A stretch of DNA of 64,000 nt from assembly GCA_011090425.1 (NCBI GenBank), contig PHGD01000007.1, positions 27,779 through 91,778 on the forward strand, written 5' to 3'. Below the pieces are notes generated by a model that saw only the letters and a list, made by a program, of their open reading frames with translations, ran no database searches and was not told where the DNA came from. This DNA comes from Nitrospira sp. LK70 (GTDB lineage: Bacteria > Nitrospirota > Nitrospiria > Nitrospirales > Nitrospiraceae). Below, in pieces: positions 8,767 to 17,442 of this stretch. Position numbers and translations under genes: made by a program. Within the stretch, counting starts at the first letter, position 1. Every line of letters begins with the position of its first letter.

Positions 8767-10025
8767 GCGGCCCGTGAGAGGGTTTGATCCAGGTGTATCC
8801 CAATGTTGACACGTTCTTGGGCCGGGTCCAAGACACGCAGCACGGTTCGGACCTTGCGGTCGGGAGATGGTGTAGCCAGGTCCACCTCGATAGGCGTGGC
8901 ATAAGAACCTCCATGTGAGTCGGTCGTGATTTTTATCAGAGGTTTGAGTCGTTGTTGAGAGTTAACTCCGATGACGACCGCCTGTTCGCCGGTATTGAGC
9001 TGGATGAGGCTCCCGACCGGATAGACGCCGATGCTTCGAATCATGAGCTCCACAAGAGATTTTGCGAACTGTCCTCGTTCTGCGATCAAGAAGAGCTGCC
9101 GAACGGCGTCGTGTGGGATCATAGCCGGGCGTGTGCCGCGCCGACTGACCATGCCGTCATAGACATCGACGATGCCGACGATCTGGGCGAGGCGTGAAAT
9201 CTGGTCGTTGCCTAGACCGGCTGGAAACCCGCTTCCATCAGCCCGCTCATGATGCTCCCTGACGATACGTAGGACATCTTCATGCATGCCGGGCTGTTCG
9301 GAGAGAAGTGCGACGCCCAGCTTGCAATGCTGTTCGAGAAGGGTCTTATCTTGTCCGCTGCACTCATCCCGTTTACGAACGAGATTGCGCGGGAGCCGGA
9401 CATATCCGACGTCATGGAGCAGTGCGCCCATGCCGACCTGTTCTTGAGTCGGTTGATCCAACCCGCTCTCAATGGCCACTACAAGGGACAAGATGCAGGT
9501 GTCCAATGCATGAGCCGTCAGGGAGCGGTCGAAGTGCTTAATCTTCTGGATGGCGACCTGTGTGACCATGACGGCGCGATCGCTGAGAACTTGCCCCAAC
9601 ACGTTCGACACGATGGCTTTGGTCGCTTCGGGAGAAGGAGGAATTCCCCGTTCAAGCTCCTCGAAGATGTGCTCAACCGCTTCTTGAGCTTGTGCGTAGA
9701 TTACGGTAACGGAATGATCTTTGGATTTCACCTCAGCTGTACCTTCGGTTTGTGTTTGGTCCGGAGGAGTTGGAGCATCAGGGCTGGTAGAGTGGTGGCT
9801 TGCAGCATGCTGTGTATTCGTCGAGGATTCCGACGGGAGATCGGACCCTTTGCTGGTATCAATGGTCACCATCTTGATCCCATGCTGTTTCATGAGTTGG
9901 ATGGTCTGCAGATCCTTGATCAGCCGTTTATGGGAAAGGAATGGGGTTTGGTACCACGGGACATCCATCTCGATGATGAACATGCCTGGTATGAGCTGCT
10001 CGATAGGGATACGTTTTGTCGCCAT
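8763..10025 (-). CDS. HD-GYP domain c-di-GMP phosphodiesterase with DUF3391
   Basis: A 420-residue protein. Residues 1-60 (PIEQLIPGMFIIEMDVPW) are the DUF3391 domain common before HD-GYP. Residues ~160-350 carry the HD pair H204-D205 (LLHDVGYVRLP), HH258-259 and GSGFPAGL, where the signature GYP is GFP. Metal-binding residues look intact, so hydrolysis of c-di-GMP is likely. A low-complexity S/T/P/Q linker covers ~62-100. It is the first gene of a two-gene operon with the hybrid kinase, driven by a very good sigma-28-type promoter about 70 bp upstream. Confidence 0.92.
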   Translation of the reverse strand: MATKRIPIEQLIPGMFIIEMDVPWYQTPFLSHKRLIKDLQTIQLMKQHGIKMVTIDTSKGSDLPSESSTNTQHAASHHSTSPDAPTPPDQTQTEGTAEVKSKDHSVTVIYAQAQEAVEHIFEELERGIPPSPEATKAIVSNVLGQVLSDRAVMVTQVAIQKIKHFDRSLTAHALDTCILSLVVAIESGLDQPTQEQVGMGALLHDVGYVRLPRNLVRKRDECSGQDKTLLEQHCKLGVALLSEQPGMHEDVLRIVREHHERADGSGFPAGLGNDQISRLAQIVGIVDVYDGMVSRRGTRPAMIPHDAVRQLFLIAERGQFAKSLVELMIRSIGVYPVGSLIQLNTGEQAVVIGVNSQQRLKPLIKITTDSHGGSYATPIEVDLATPSPDRKVRTVLRVLDPAQERVNIGIHLDQTLSRAA

Positions 10026-10094
10026 ACGTCTTTGGACTCCAGGTCAGAAGGGTTTCCAGTCGGACGTGCCGACAGAAGGGAGGCTCTATGCCCG

Positions 10095-10122
10095 TTATCG
10101 GCGAAGCATGCGCCGAACTTGA
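10095..10122 (-). promoter_or_regulatory. Sigma-28-type promoter for HD-GYP/hybrid kinase operon
   Basis: On the minus strand TCAAGTTC (10122-10115), a 12-bp spacer, then a perfect GCCGATAA (10102-10095). The HD-GYP ATG lies 70 bp downstream. This is the closest match to consensus in the window. Confidence 0.7.
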
Positions 10123-10192
10123 TCATTCTCCGTGAATCGTGATGCGCTTGAATCAGTTCTGAGCCGATACTCTCCATCGTGTCTGTTCCCCA

Positions 10193-10220
10193 TCAAGATC
10201 TGTCTGTGACATTCCGATAG
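10193..10220 (+). promoter_or_regulatory. Sigma-28-type promoter for YcgR-like gene
   Basis: TCAAGATC (10193-10200), a 12-bp spacer, then TCCGATAG (10213-10220). It is divergent from the HD-GYP promoter, and the PilZ gene starts 48 bp downstream. Confidence 0.5.
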
Positions 10221-10268
10221 GGCTCATCAGGGTTGGTCCATATCAGCCGACTATCCTGGAGGAAGGGC

Positions 10269-10994
10269 ATGAACGAGATTGTCGTGACTGTTCCGCCCGC
10301 GGCATCATTCTTATCGGTCGGACTTCCTCTCAAAATATCCCTTACGCTTGATCAGCAGAAGGTCACGCACGGCTCGACGCTGCTCGGCTGGAAGGATCAC
10401 GCATGGCTTGTCTGCGAATGGCCGATTCAACTCGGCCATGATCAGCCGGTCGCAGCAGGTACTCCGTGCATTGTTAGTTATCTTCTTGACGGTAAGCTGG
10501 TCGGTTATCGCAGCGAAATACGCGATCTGATTACCTCGCCGATCCCCCTGCTGTTCGTTGCGTTTCCAAAGGCGGTGGAAGAAATGCATCTGCGAAAACA
10601 TCTCCGTGTATCGACCAATGAGCCGGTCTTGCTGATACGAGCGGATTCCTGCAACGCGTCCGAGTCCGCATTGCCCACCAGCAACTATTTCGGCGGCTTG
10701 CTGAAAGACCTCAGCCAGGAGGGATGCAGTGTGGCGCTGGTGCGAAGACCAGCCTGGCTGTGCCCAGGAGCAACGGTCCGACTCGAATTCGAACTCCCTG
10801 GTCTCGGACATATTACGAACCTCACGAGTGTCGTGAAGAATGCCGACATGCGGGAGGGCTGTGAGATGATCGGCATCGAGTTTCGATTCAATGAACTCGA
10901 GTACATCGAATATCGCGGGTGGGGCGGATCCGTCAGGCAGGCAGTCGAACATTGTGTCTTCCAGAAGGCCGGCGCCTCTTTTGTTGTCCCGTAA
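10269..10994 (+). CDS. YcgR-like flagellar brake protein, PilZ domain
   Basis: A 241-residue two-domain protein. The N-terminal half (~1-110) resembles the YcgR N domain. The C-terminal PilZ domain carries the c-di-GMP-binding RKHLR (RxxxR) and DLSQEG (D/N-x-S-x-x-G). Such proteins bind the flagellar motor when c-di-GMP is high and slow or bias it. ATG 10269 is chosen because GGAGG lies 6 bases upstream; a TTG at 10233 is an unlikely start. It is divergent from the HD-GYP operon, so the enzyme that lowers c-di-GMP and a candidate effector share an intergenic control region. Confidence 0.85.
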   Translation: MNEIVVTVPPAASFLSVGLPLKISLTLDQQKVTHGSTLLGWKDHAWLVCEWPIQLGHDQPVAAGTPCIVSYLLDGKLVGYRSEIRDLITSPIPLLFVAFPKAVEEMHLRKHLRVSTNEPVLLIRADSCNASESALPTSNYFGGLLKDLSQEGCSVALVRRPAWLCPGATVRLEFELPGLGHITNLTSVVKNADMREGCEMIGIEFRFNELEYIEYRGWGGSVRQAVEHCVFQKAGASFVVP

Positions 10995-11262
10995 CCCTGC
11001 ACTCCATAGCCTCGCCGGATGAGCGTTCTTTCCTCTACACCGGGCAAATATTACCTCGTATGAAAGGTGCGGTGAATGTCCCACCCTCGAATAGGGCGAT
11101 TTTCACCGCATCACAGCAATAACAGCTGGCACAGGACTTGGAATGCACTCTGAGCGCATCAACTCGACAGCTGGTGCAGCAGCCGGTGCTGAGTCAATCA
11201 GCTGCGGAGCGGGCTGCGCGATGTCATGAGGCGACAACACTGCGCCGGTCTGTGAGGAATCG

Positions 11263-14200
11263 ATGGACAGCGATAATTTCTATATCAATCTGTTCGTGAA
11301 GGCACCGCACTGGTCCACGCCTGAGCCCAACTCGGATGAAGCCGCGCGCTGGAGCAAGATCGCAGCTTTCTTGGAGTATATCTTGCGCCGTGTTCGGCAG
11401 CAGGAGCCGAACAAGCAGCTCAGGATGTTGGACATCGGATGTGGCCGCGGATGGCTCACCAATCTCGCTGCAGGCTATGGTTTCTGTGAGGGCATTGAGC
11501 CGGTCGCAGGCGTCGTCGAGTATGCGAGCAAGTTGTTTCCCCATCTTCGGTTCGATGGAGGGACGGCGGAGAGCGTCTTGAGGCGGACAGACTTTGAGCC
11601 GTACGACGTCGTACTCACATCGGAGGTCATTGAGCATGTTCCCCATGGGCAAAAAGAAGAGTTTCTCGCGCAACTGGCCAAACTGCTTAAGCCGGACGGC
11701 TATCTGGTCCTTACGACGCCGAGGGGTGAAGTGTGGGAACAGTGGAAGACCATCGCGCCGCCCAATCAACCGGTAGAAGACTGGGTGACCGAAGAGCAAC
11801 TGCGGAGCCTATTCACTGCGCAGGGCTTCGTCGAAATGGGACTGGACCGTATTCATGTCGAGGTTCCTGACTTGCGTTATGTGCCGGCGCCCACGCCGGC
11901 CGATCTCCGCTCCATGAACTTACTCCCAATCTATCAAGTGTGGTGCTGTCGCCGACCCACCGGCCAACGTCCCATTCCCTTTACCCTGCCACCGAAGGTG
12001 TCCGTCATTGTCCCGACATACAATCGCCCCGATCGTCTGCAGATGGCGCTCGCGAGCCTGGCTGCGCAGACGTATCAGGACTTCGAGGTCATCGTCGTCA
12101 ATGATGCTGGCTGTGACGTGGCGTCCGTCGTGGCGGCCTGTGTCGATCGGCACCGCATCACGACCATTACCCACGATAGAAACCGCGGCTTGGCTGCAGC
12201 CCGCAACAGCGGACTCCGTGCGGCGAAGGGTGACTACATCGCCTATCTTGATGACGATGATCGTTATTTTCCTCATCATCTTGAGACTCTTGTCGACTAT
12301 CTGGATTGTCGTGAATGCCGTGTCGCGTACACTGACGCCTGGCGAGTGCAGGAAGAACAGAACGACGGCGAGTATGTCGAGACCGGGCGCGATGTTCCGT
12401 ACTCCTTTGAATTCAGACCGGCGGATTTGCTGGTGTCCAACTACTTTCCGGTTCTCTGCGTGATGCACGACCGTGCCTGTCTCGATGAGGTGGGCTTATT
12501 TGATGAATCTCTCTTCGCTCACGAAGATTGGGATCTCTGGATCCGCATGGCGACTCGATTCCCGTTTAAACACCTGCCGGTCAGGACTGCCGAGTTCACC
12601 TGGCGGAATGACGGTACATCCATGACGAGCGGGACCAAGGCGACCTATCGTCGCACCACTGAAATCATTTATCGAAAATATGCACCTTACGCAGAACGGA
12701 TTGCCGGCGTCCGGGAAGCCCAGCAGCGACATCTTGAAAATCTCCAAGCGTCGATGCCGGTGAAGTCTTACGTCTGTTCCATCATCATCCCGGTATGGAA
12801 CAAGGTGGAACTGACCAGGCAATGCCTGACCGCGCTCGCCTCCAATACGACCGATATCTTGTTCGAAGTGATCGTCGTCGACAATGGATCCACGGATGGG
12901 ACTGGGGAATTCTTAGGGGAGCTCAAGGGCGATGTGCAAATCCTCCGGAACGATCAGAACCTCGGGTTTGCCAAGGCGTGTAATCAAGGAGCTCGGGCGG
13001 CCCGCGGTAAGTACCTGGTGTTCTTGAACAACGACACGATCCCTCAACCGCACTGGCTCAAGCCGTTGGTCAGCGAAGTGGATGAGCATCAGGAAGTTGG
13101 GGTTGTGGGCAGCAAACTGCTCTTCGCGGATGGATCTGTCCAGCATGCGGGGGTGGTGTTCATGCGGTCACATCGGAGTGCCTATCATATCTATCGGACC
13201 GTTGCTAGTAACGCTTCTGCGGTGAATCAGCGGCGCGAGTTCCAGGCGGTTACTGCGGCTTGTCTGCTCGTTCGTCATGAGATCTTTGATGGGGTACAGG
13301 GGTTCGACGAAGGTTTCATTAATGGTTTCGAAGATGTGGATCTCTGTCTGAAGATTCGGGAAAAGGGGCACCATGTGATCTACCAACCCCGCAGCCTGTT
13401 GTATCACTTGGAAAGCCAAACTCCTGGTCGAAAAGAGCACGAGGTGCATAACAGCCGTCGGCTCCAAGAACGGTGGGGCGATCATTGGTGGCTGGGGGAT
13501 GAGGATCTCCACTATCACAGGGACGGGTTTAAACTGGTCGGCGGTTCTCAAGACGCAGAGTTTGCCACACAATTAAAACCGATGGGAGATATATGCGATC
13601 GTGCTGCTTGGGCTCATGTCGCAGCCGCGCAAGCAGCTGCGCTGAAACAGGATTGGTCGGCTGTCAAACGTGAGCTCCGATTGGTGGACCACTGGCCGGG
13701 TGACCGATTCGTGCTGTCCTGGGGCGCCATGGTGGCTGAGCGGATGAAAGAGCCCGTCCTACGGGTCCGGTTCCTCTCGCGCTATTTGGAATTGGTTGAT
13801 GCGCCTAGCGAGCGACTCGCGCTGATCCGTACGTTGCTCGAACAGAAGAACTTGGTGGATGCAGAGGAACACCTCCGGATGCTGCTTGTGTCTTCCCCGG
13901 ATCATGCGGAAGGACTGTTGATAAAAGGCATTCTGTGCATGCAGCGGGAACAATATGAGCAAGCCGAGCGCTCGTTCGCTTCGGCGATGCGGGAGGGAGC
14001 GGAGCGCAGGAAATGTCTGATGGGGGTGGGAATGGCGGCAATGGGAAGGGCTTACACACAAGGAGCCTGGGAGCGGTTTCTTGAGGTGCTGGACGAAAAC
14101 CCCGACGATGCCGAGGCGATCCACTGGCTGCTCCGTGCAGGCACGGCACAAAACCGTTGGCCAGAGTTGGGTGAACAATTGCATCGATATGTGACGAGAA

Positions 14201-14385
14201 ATCCTGGTGACGTAGCCGTGCGATTTGCCTTCGCCGGGGTCCTATTGCGTGACGAACGGGTCGAAGCGGCCCGACGTGAATATGATGCGCTTCAGACGCT
14301 TGCACCAGGTTACGACGGGTTGGACCAGCTGGGCCGGGCGATTGCAGGAAAACAAGCCGTGATCCTGACGGAAGCAGCTCATTGA
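11263..14385 (+). CDS. Methyltransferase-GT2-GT2-TPR fusion glycosyltransferase
   Basis: A 1040-residue multidomain enzyme. Residues ~45-200 are a class I SAM methyltransferase (LDIGCGRGWL). Residues ~243-450 are a first GT2 (VSVIVPTYNRP, LDDDD metal motif at 329-333). Residues ~503-720 are a second GT2 (SIIIPVWNK, FLNNDT near 588). Residues ~800-1030 look like TPR repeats. It opens a five-gene run ending at flagellin, so building and transfer of a methylated glycan onto flagellin is the likely role (inference). ATG with GAGG about 8 bases upstream. The 268 bp before it hold nothing recognisable beyond a degenerate sigma-54-like box. Confidence 0.9.
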   Translation: MDSDNFYINLFVKAPHWSTPEPNSDEAARWSKIAAFLEYILRRVRQQEPNKQLRMLDIGCGRGWLTNLAAGYGFCEGIEPVAGVVEYASKLFPHLRFDGGTAESVLRRTDFEPYDVVLTSEVIEHVPHGQKEEFLAQLAKLLKPDGYLVLTTPRGEVWEQWKTIAPPNQPVEDWVTEEQLRSLFTAQGFVEMGLDRIHVEVPDLRYVPAPTPADLRSMNLLPIYQVWCCRRPTGQRPIPFTLPPKVSVIVPTYNRPDRLQMALASLAAQTYQDFEVIVVNDAGCDVASVVAACVDRHRITTITHDRNRGLAAARNSGLRAAKGDYIAYLDDDDRYFPHHLETLVDYLDCRECRVAYTDAWRVQEEQNDGEYVETGRDVPYSFEFRPADLLVSNYFPVLCVMHDRACLDEVGLFDESLFAHEDWDLWIRMATRFPFKHLPVRTAEFTWRNDGTSMTSGTKATYRRTTEIIYRKYAPYAERIAGVREAQQRHLENLQASMPVKSYVCSIIIPVWNKVELTRQCLTALASNTTDILFEVIVVDNGSTDGTGEFLGELKGDVQILRNDQNLGFAKACNQGARAARGKYLVFLNNDTIPQPHWLKPLVSEVDEHQEVGVVGSKLLFADGSVQHAGVVFMRSHRSAYHIYRTVASNASAVNQRREFQAVTAACLLVRHEIFDGVQGFDEGFINGFEDVDLCLKIREKGHHVIYQPRSLLYHLESQTPGRKEHEVHNSRRLQERWGDHWWLGDEDLHYHRDGFKLVGGSQDAEFATQLKPMGDICDRAAWAHVAAAQAAALKQDWSAVKRELRLVDHWPGDRFVLSWGAMVAERMKEPVLRVRFLSRYLELVDAPSERLALIRTLLEQKNLVDAEEHLRMLLVSSPDHAEGLLIKGILCMQREQYEQAERSFASAMREGAERRKCLMGVGMAAMGRAYTQGAWERFLEVLDENPDDAEAIHWLLRAGTAQNRWPELGEQLHRYVTRNPGDVAVRFAFAGVLLRDERVEAARREYDALQTLAPGYDGLDQLGRAIAGKQAVILTEAAH

Positions 14386-14467
14386 TTCGCCATCTCGTTC
14401 CGGCTGAGGGGTGTCAAAGCTAGGACCTGAAAAAACCCCCTCAATCGGTCTAGATCACGCAAGTGAC

Positions 14468-15628
14468 ATGGGAAGGATGCCACGCACGCTAATCATACAA
14501 TTAGCGAGACTGGGAGATCTCCTGCAATCGCTGCCGGCGATCGCGCAGCTCCACGCGCGTCAACCCGAGACGCAATTCGATCTGCTCTGTCCGTCTCATC
14601 TTACCGATGTGGGACGTCTGCTGCCGGGCATCGAGAAAGTCCGCCCGTGGGATGGAGCGGCCTGGCAGCGACGTGCGATGGACGCCCAGCAGAATTTGCG
14701 AGCAGAGCATCTTGTGGAGGTCGATACAACATTGATGGCATTGGCGCCGGACCGGTACGACTATGCCTATGTTCTCAATCAACATCCTCGGGCCCTTTTG
14801 GCGGCTTCTTTGCTCGCTCGAGAAGTGAAAGGACCATTTCTCTACGGGCCGCTTAGCGAGGTGCTGACACCGTGGGCAAGCTACATTCGCGATGTGGCGC
14901 AGCGGCGTCTGGGACGGCGCGTGCATCTGGCTGATGCTTTCTGCGGGCTCTGTGGAGTCTCTCCGCCAGGGTCTGTCGTCATGCTCGATCCTCCGACCGT
15001 CCGATTGCCTGAGGATTTGGAACCTATTGGTAAACACGCTGCTCCGTGGATTGCGCTCATCGTGGGAGCGGGGGAGACCGAGCGGTTTGTGCCCACGGGG
15101 GTGTGGCGTCGATTGATGACCTTATTGCTTTCATGCATGCCGCAAAGCCGTATCGTACTTGTCGGAACCGAACGCGAACGAGCCGCAGAGATTCAAGCGC
15201 CGTTGCCTTCGTCGGCTCTGGGTCGGATTTGGGACACGACAGGTCGCACCTCGCTGTCGCAGCTTGCCGCCGTTCTTGCTCGCTGCCATCGAGTCGTCGG
15301 TTCGGACACTGGTCCCCTGCATCTCGCTGCGGCGCTCGGCAGGCCGGTTATCGGTTGGTATTTTGCGCGGGCACGGGTCCATGAAACGGGACCCTACGGT
15401 TTCCATCATGTCGTGTGGCAGGCCGAAGACATGATGGGTGAGATCTGGCCGGTCGACGAAACTATCGCCGCGATGTGTGAGCAAGGGCACCATGCACCGG
15501 TCGGCTGGAGTGTATGGACGAGCCACTGCGATGCATGGGGCGCCTATTATGCGCTGGCCGGCCAATCAGCCGTTCCGCCGCCCGAACGTGAAGCGCTCTG
15601 GCATGAACTGGAGACGGCCCTCTCATGA
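14468..15628 (+). CDS. Glycosyltransferase family 9 (heptosyltransferase-like)
   Basis: A GT-B fold protein of the GT9 family that normally transfers heptose from ADP-heptose. The N terminus RTLIIQLARLGDLLQSLPA and the C-terminal SDTGPLHLAAALGRPVIG are the family signatures. The start is uncertain: GTG 14411, ATG 14468 and ATG 14477 are in frame; the Rossmann strand begins right after 14477, so a short form is likely. It overlaps the next gene by 4 bp (ATGA). Its place between the fusion enzyme and flagellin argues for flagellin glycosylation rather than LPS core synthesis. Confidence 0.88.
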   Translation: MGRMPRTLIIQLARLGDLLQSLPAIAQLHARQPETQFDLLCPSHLTDVGRLLPGIEKVRPWDGAAWQRRAMDAQQNLRAEHLVEVDTTLMALAPDRYDYAYVLNQHPRALLAASLLAREVKGPFLYGPLSEVLTPWASYIRDVAQRRLGRRVHLADAFCGLCGVSPPGSVVMLDPPTVRLPEDLEPIGKHAAPWIALIVGAGETERFVPTGVWRRLMTLLLSCMPQSRIVLVGTERERAAEIQAPLPSSALGRIWDTTGRTSLSQLAAVLARCHRVVGSDTGPLHLAAALGRPVIGWYFARARVHETGPYGFHHVVWQAEDMMGEIWPVDETIAAMCEQGHHAPVGWSVWTSHCDAWGAYYALAGQSAVPPPEREALWHELETALS

Positions 15629-17442
15629 ACTATCTGGCGCAGAATCTTGAAGCCCTTCGCAAGCGGTATCCAGCGCTTGCCGAAAATACGCAGGAGAACT
15701 CTGGTGGTCTGCTGACGATTGTGCCGTCTCGTGAGGGGAGTCCATCGGCCGCGCATGAAGGACGATGGGTTCACAGCGGATACGATCCGCGTCAAGAAGC
15801 TCAAGGATGGGCCAAAGCTCAATTGCGTGAATGGAAAGCCAGCGAACTCGGGGTCGTCCTTGGTGTCGGCTTGCTGTATCACGTCGAAGCGTTGGTCGCT
15901 CTCAAGCCGCAAGGGGTGATGCTGGCGGTTGTCGTGCCCAATGTGGCAGAGCTCAAAGACGCCGTCTCGACGAGGCCTATGGCGGCCTGGATCCACCGAG
16001 TCGAATGGCTGTGGGGAACGCCTGCGGCGATGGCGGAGGAGTTGGCCGCAAGGTCGGAGCCGCTCCGGTTCATGACGTATGGACCGGCTGCTCGTCTGCA
16101 GGCCGACGCTCATCGGGATTTGGAAGCGGGGCTCCGACGGATGGTCTCGGCCAAGCAGACGGGCCGACTCCATGTTGCCGTCGTGGGGCCGATCTACGGC
16201 GGCTCGCTCCCGATCGCTCACCACACGGTCGCAGCACTGGAATCCCTGGGCCATCGGGTCAGCTGGCTGGATCAAAGTCCCCATCGGATAAGCTACGAAA
16301 CATTCGGGGTTTATCACGAGCCGCGCCACCGCCTCACCATGCAAAGCCGGTTTGCCGACGTGCTGAGCTTAGGCGTTGTGACGCATCTTGCCGAAGATCC
16401 GCCGGATCTTGTGTTGGCGCTTGCCCAGGCACCGATGAATCTTGCGGTGCTCGAGCATCTGCGCAAGAAGAAATTTCTCACCGCGATGTGGTTCGTTGAA
16501 AACCACCGGCATCTGACCTACTGGCAGCAGTTGGCCGGCGGGTATGACTATTGGTTTGTCATCCAGGAAGGCTCCTGCTTCGAATCGCTGAAGCGGGCGG
16601 GAGCTCGCCATGTCAGCTATCTGCCGATGGCGGCCGAGCCAAACCTGCATCGGCCGATTGTGTTGACTGCAGCCGACCAGGACGAGTATGGGGCCGACGT
16701 GTCCTTCGTAGGGGCGGGGTATGCCAACCGGCGCACCGTTCTTCCGCGATGGTTATCGAATGATTGGTCGTTCAAGCTCTGGGGCAATGAATGGGAAGGC
16801 GCAGAGGGCTTCACCTCGGTGCTGCAGCGCGGCGGTGACCGTATCGATACAGAGACCTGCATCAAAGTGTTCAATGCCACCTCCATCAACCTGAATCTTC
16901 ACTCCTATGCCGGCGACGGACTCGATCCGGAGGCTGACTTCGTCAACCCTCGGACATTCGAATTGGCTGCTTGCGGTGCATTTCAGCTGGTCGACGAGCG
17001 ATCACTCATGCCGGATCTTTTTGCCGCCGATGAGCTGGTCCGGTTCACTGCGGTGGCTGAAGTGCCGTTGCTTATCCGTGCCTGGCTCGATGATGTGCCC
17101 GGACGACGCGCGATTGCTGAGGCCGCGCGTCGTCGTGTGTTCGCGCAGCACACGTACCAACATCGCATGAAGGAACTCTTGACTACCATCGGTGTGCATC
17201 AACCTGATCGAATCGGAGCCATTATGCGCGGGGACCGCAACGCCGGCGCGTTGACGCAGCGTGAGAATACACCACCCGAGCTTGCAGCGCTCCTTCGCCG
17301 ATTTCCGTCGGATCAACGAGTGGAGCTCAAGGAGGTAGCGGCTCAGATCAAGACGAAAGGTGCCGACCGAGAATTGGCGCGAGAGGAGCTGCTGGTTCTG
17401 ATGCTGGATAGTTATCGAGTAGAAACGAGAGATCTCGTATGA
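15625..17442 (+). CDS. CgeB-type glycosyltransferase (GT-B)
   Basis: A 605-residue protein. The C-terminal half (~190-525) has the CgeB/DUF3880 pattern: VAVVGPIYGGSLPIAHHTV, MWFVENHRHLTYWQ and, near 425-520, NPRTFELAACGAFQLVDE, as in glycosyltransferases of spore maturation and flagellin-modification loci. Residues 1-180 are of unclear family. It is coupled by 4-bp overlaps to both neighbours, so all three are made from one message. Substrate unknown. Confidence 0.8.
   Translation: MNYLAQNLEALRKRYPALAENTQENSGGLLTIVPSREGSPSAAHEGRWVHSGYDPRQEAQGWAKAQLREWKASELGVVLGVGLLYHVEALVALKPQGVMLAVVVPNVAELKDAVSTRPMAAWIHRVEWLWGTPAAMAEELAARSEPLRFMTYGPAARLQADAHRDLEAGLRRMVSAKQTGRLHVAVVGPIYGGSLPIAHHTVAALESLGHRVSWLDQSPHRISYETFGVYHEPRHRLTMQSRFADVLSLGVVTHLAEDPPDLVLALAQAPMNLAVLEHLRKKKFLTAMWFVENHRHLTYWQQLAGGYDYWFVIQEGSCFESLKRAGARHVSYLPMAAEPNLHRPIVLTAADQDEYGADVSFVGAGYANRRTVLPRWLSNDWSFKLWGNEWEGAEGFTSVLQRGGDRIDTETCIKVFNATSINLNLHSYAGDGLDPEADFVNPRTFELAACGAFQLVDERSLMPDLFAADELVRFTAVAEVPLLIRAWLDDVPGRRAIAEAARRRVFAQHTYQHRMKELLTTIGVHQPDRIGAIMRGDRNAGALTQRENTPPELAALLRRFPSDQRVELKEVAAQIKTKGADRELAREELLVLMLDSYRVETRDLV

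Noticed and set aside
5697..9200. Many long frames opposite the hybrid kinase and HD-GYP genes
   Set aside because: They lie antisense to clear protein domains and show no family motifs; expected in GC-rich DNA.
10227..10253. Second promoter-like box TCAGGGTT-N11-GCCGACTA before the YcgR-like gene
   Set aside because: Too many mismatches, and a better box lies at 10193-10220.
11127..11142. Sigma-54-like TGGCAC-N5-TTGG before the fusion glycosyltransferase gene
   Set aside because: The -12 element has GG in place of the nearly invariant GC, and no enhancer-binding site or regulator was seen.
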